Positions 12,619 to 14,409 of a stretch of 14,409 bases of DNA are shown in pieces; the first letter of the stretch is position 1, and each line of letters begins with the position of its first letter. The DNA comes from an uncultured Eubacterium sp. (GTDB lineage Bacteria > Bacillota > Clostridia > Lachnospirales > Lachnospiraceae). Location: assembly GCA_947573465.1 (NCBI GenBank), contig CANPET010000018.1, positions 1 through 14,409 on the forward strand, in the 5' to 3' direction. The notes below the pieces were generated by a model. It did not search any database. It was not told where the DNA came from and worked only from the letters and a program-made list of their open reading frames with translations. The position numbers were made by a program, and so were the translations under genes.

Positions 12619-14409
12619 TTATTTTTTATGATATACACTTACCAAATTTGGTTCATTGTAAACCAAATCATACTGACCTGTATTTAATAAGTCATTAAAT
12701 TTTTCTTTTTCACTGCCCCGTTCATCAATAACAAGATATTCTACCATTTTCATCTCAGTAAGATGATTCTGATCATACATATCTAAATGGTCTGCCAGAT
12801 GTGGCACTAAAAATCCGGAAGCTGACACCGAAGCCCCTGCCGGTACTAAATCGATTGCTTTATTTATTTTTTCATAATCAGCCTTGCCCTCACTGTACTT
12901 TGTTACATAATAATCCATTTTCGGGAAAATGGAACCTGCAAACATAATACTTGCACAAATCACTGAAGTAATGGCAAACGTCTTCGCCTTTTCAACCTTC
13001 ACTTCAGACAAATTCATAATCATCAAATACATAAATAACGCAATCACACCAAAATTGTACTGAAACGAAATATCATGAAGATACAAATATGTTGTAAATA
13101 CATTAAATACTATAAATGGTGATATTAAAATATATCTCGAATATTTTTTCCCTGTAGCAAACAAACCGGCAGCTACTGGAACAATCATAACAATCAAATA
13201 TCCAATTTTATCCATATGTTCAGCATCACTATTTGATACAACTTGTGCCAATACATATCCCGGATTTGATATAATAGTCTGGATAGTCTGTCCCAGCCCG
13301 GCGTTCGGATCAAAATATAAATTTCCAAACCGATTATCTAATATACCCAATCCATAACTATTTACAATCATAACTGCCACGCCAAAATATATAGCTGATG
13401 CAATTATTAATAATATTCCACGTTTTTTGTCTCTTCTGGAAAACAATAAATACGCACCAAATACCATAATATACACTGCCGCATCCTCTTTTACCAAGAA
13501 TACCAGCAATACCATAAATATTGTTAAAATATCTTTCTTTTTTTCTACTGCATATATAGCCACCAAGACAAAAAACGTCAAGAAACAGTTTTCATGAATA
13601 TCATAGAATGTTCCACCTGCTGTAGCTGGATACAAGGCATATAACAACACCATCGCCACACTCATCCAATGAGACATTTTGTAGTGTCTGCAAAGCAAGA
13701 CAATCGGGAGCACCGGAAGCGCAACCATTACAGCCTGTATCAACTGAACCGTGACCGGACTTGGAAATATTAAATATATTGGAAGTACAATATAAAATAT
13801 TGGTGAAAAGTGCACTCCAAAATGTGACAACAACGTATTTCTCTCTACAGTTGTGTTCATTAAGCCTGTCTGCTTCATATGTTCATACATCTGTGCAAAT
13901 ATTCCAAAATCAAATGTCGAATTACTATAAGTAATATATCGATATACAGTAACAATCCCAATAAAAGCAAATAAGAAAACTCCAATTAAAATAAAGATAA
14001 TCCTAGCTTTCACTTTATCAATTACCAATGCTTTAAATAGCCAAAAGACATCTTCTTTCACATATAAAAACGCTAAAACTGCTACAAAACATAACGCTCC
14101 CTGAAAACAGATATTGCCTATAGGATTTTTATTTATGGCAACCCACTGCTGTTCATAACCTGCCATGGCTGACAGAAGAACAAAACAATATACTGCAGCA
14201 AACATTAACAACCTGGCTACAGAATCTCTTTTGCAATAAACTAAACCTAGCATTATACCAAATAGTATTATCAAAATAATGTTTGCAACAAAATTGCTCT
14301 GTGCCACAAACTGTATATCACCGATTTTTTTCGTTGCTCCTTTTACAACAGACACAATTGCCCACGCCCCAATCAAACTTACAAAAAAACCTTCTATTAT
14401 TTGTTTTTG
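12619..14409 (-). CDS. DUF2079 multi-spanning membrane protein, 5' end outside window
   Basis: The frame stays open to the right edge, so the N-terminus is missing; 596 residues are visible. An internal TTG at about 14376 could be read as a start, but the codons before it (ending in GFFVS before LIGAWA) continue a hydrophobic stretch. About ten or more membrane segments are seen. The DUF2079 signature is clear: STFDFGIFAQ, then LSHFGVHFSPIFYIVLP-x-YL-x-FPSP, then GTFYDIHENCF. A soluble C-terminal part of about 100 residues follows (YYVTKYSEGKADYEKINKAI and on). The fold resembles GT-C glycosyltransferases acting outside the membrane on lipid-linked sugars, but substrate and role are unknown. 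pyrC begins 13 bp downstream, so the pyr genes may be cotranscribed with it; the operon promoter lies outside the window. Confidence 0.85.
   Translation of the reverse strand, partial: QKQIIEGFFVSLIGAWAIVSVVKGATKKIGDIQFVAQSNFVANIILIILFGIMLGLVYCKRDSVARLLMFAAVYCFVLLSAMAGYEQQWVAINKNPIGNICFQGALCFVAVLAFLYVKEDVFWLFKALVIDKVKARIIFILIGVFLFAFIGIVTVYRYITYSNSTFDFGIFAQMYEHMKQTGLMNTTVERNTLLSHFGVHFSPIFYIVLPIYLIFPSPVTVQLIQAVMVALPVLPIVLLCRHYKMSHWMSVAMVLLYALYPATAGGTFYDIHENCFLTFFVLVAIYAVEKKKDILTIFMVLLVFLVKEDAAVYIMVFGAYLLFSRRDKKRGILLIIASAIYFGVAVMIVNSYGLGILDNRFGNLYFDPNAGLGQTIQTIISNPGYVLAQVVSNSDAEHMDKIGYLIVMIVPVAAGLFATGKKYSRYILISPFIVFNVFTTYLYLHDISFQYNFGVIALFMYLMIMNLSEVKVEKAKTFAITSVICASIMFAGSIFPKMDYYVTKYSEGKADYEKINKAIDLVPAGASVSASGFLVPHLADHLDMYDQNHLTEMKMVEYLVIDERGSEKEKFNDLLNTGQYDLVYNEPNLVSVYHKK

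Overview
The window reads as chromosome of a low-GC Gram-positive anaerobe, most likely a member of the Lachnospiraceae (Bacillota). The grounds are the AT-rich sequence with AGGAGG-type ribosome sites, a class 1B dihydroorotate dehydrogenase with its PyrK subunit, the long form of PyrF, and small families common in that group (a DUF6142-like membrane protein, a long M29-type aminopeptidase). Every convincing gene lies on the minus strand, so transcription runs from right to left.

Right part (14409 to about 8500): a DUF2079-type multi-spanning membrane protein, cut by the window edge, is followed by pyrC, pyrF, pyrK and pyrD and then a hairpin terminator. These cover ring closure to dihydroorotate (PyrC), its oxidation to orotate (PyrD with the FAD/iron-sulfur subunit PyrK) and decarboxylation of OMP to UMP (PyrF). 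A GT2 bactoprenol-sugar type glycosyltransferase follows with its own promoter and terminator.

Middle part (about 7510 to 4740): an accessory islet separates pyrD from pyrE. It holds a two-gene satD-DUF3307 cassette behind a good promoter, whose -35 box is the edge of a 29-bp tandem array of near-palindromic sites. Downstream lie a 5'-truncated remnant of an AlbA_2/RecG-like protein, a decayed short reading frame full of palindromes, a terminator and a possible remnant of an excisionase-like helix-turn-helix. This looks like a worn insertion site. The SatD N-terminal half shows the motif order of class III nucleotidyl cyclases and its partner is a polytopic membrane protein with conserved His/Asp motifs. 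The cassette is therefore the best candidate for an undescribed signalling or conflict module, but this is inference.

Left part (4740 to 1): pyrE has its own promoter (orotate to OMP, the step between PyrD and PyrF). Behind it come a VanZ-family protein, a small three-helix membrane protein and a 675-residue M29-type metallo-aminopeptidase, closely spaced and without an obvious terminator between them. Then purE starts, followed by purM, which runs off the left edge; both belong to de novo purine synthesis. The window thus joins late pyrimidine and central purine biosynthesis, interrupted by one accessory islet.
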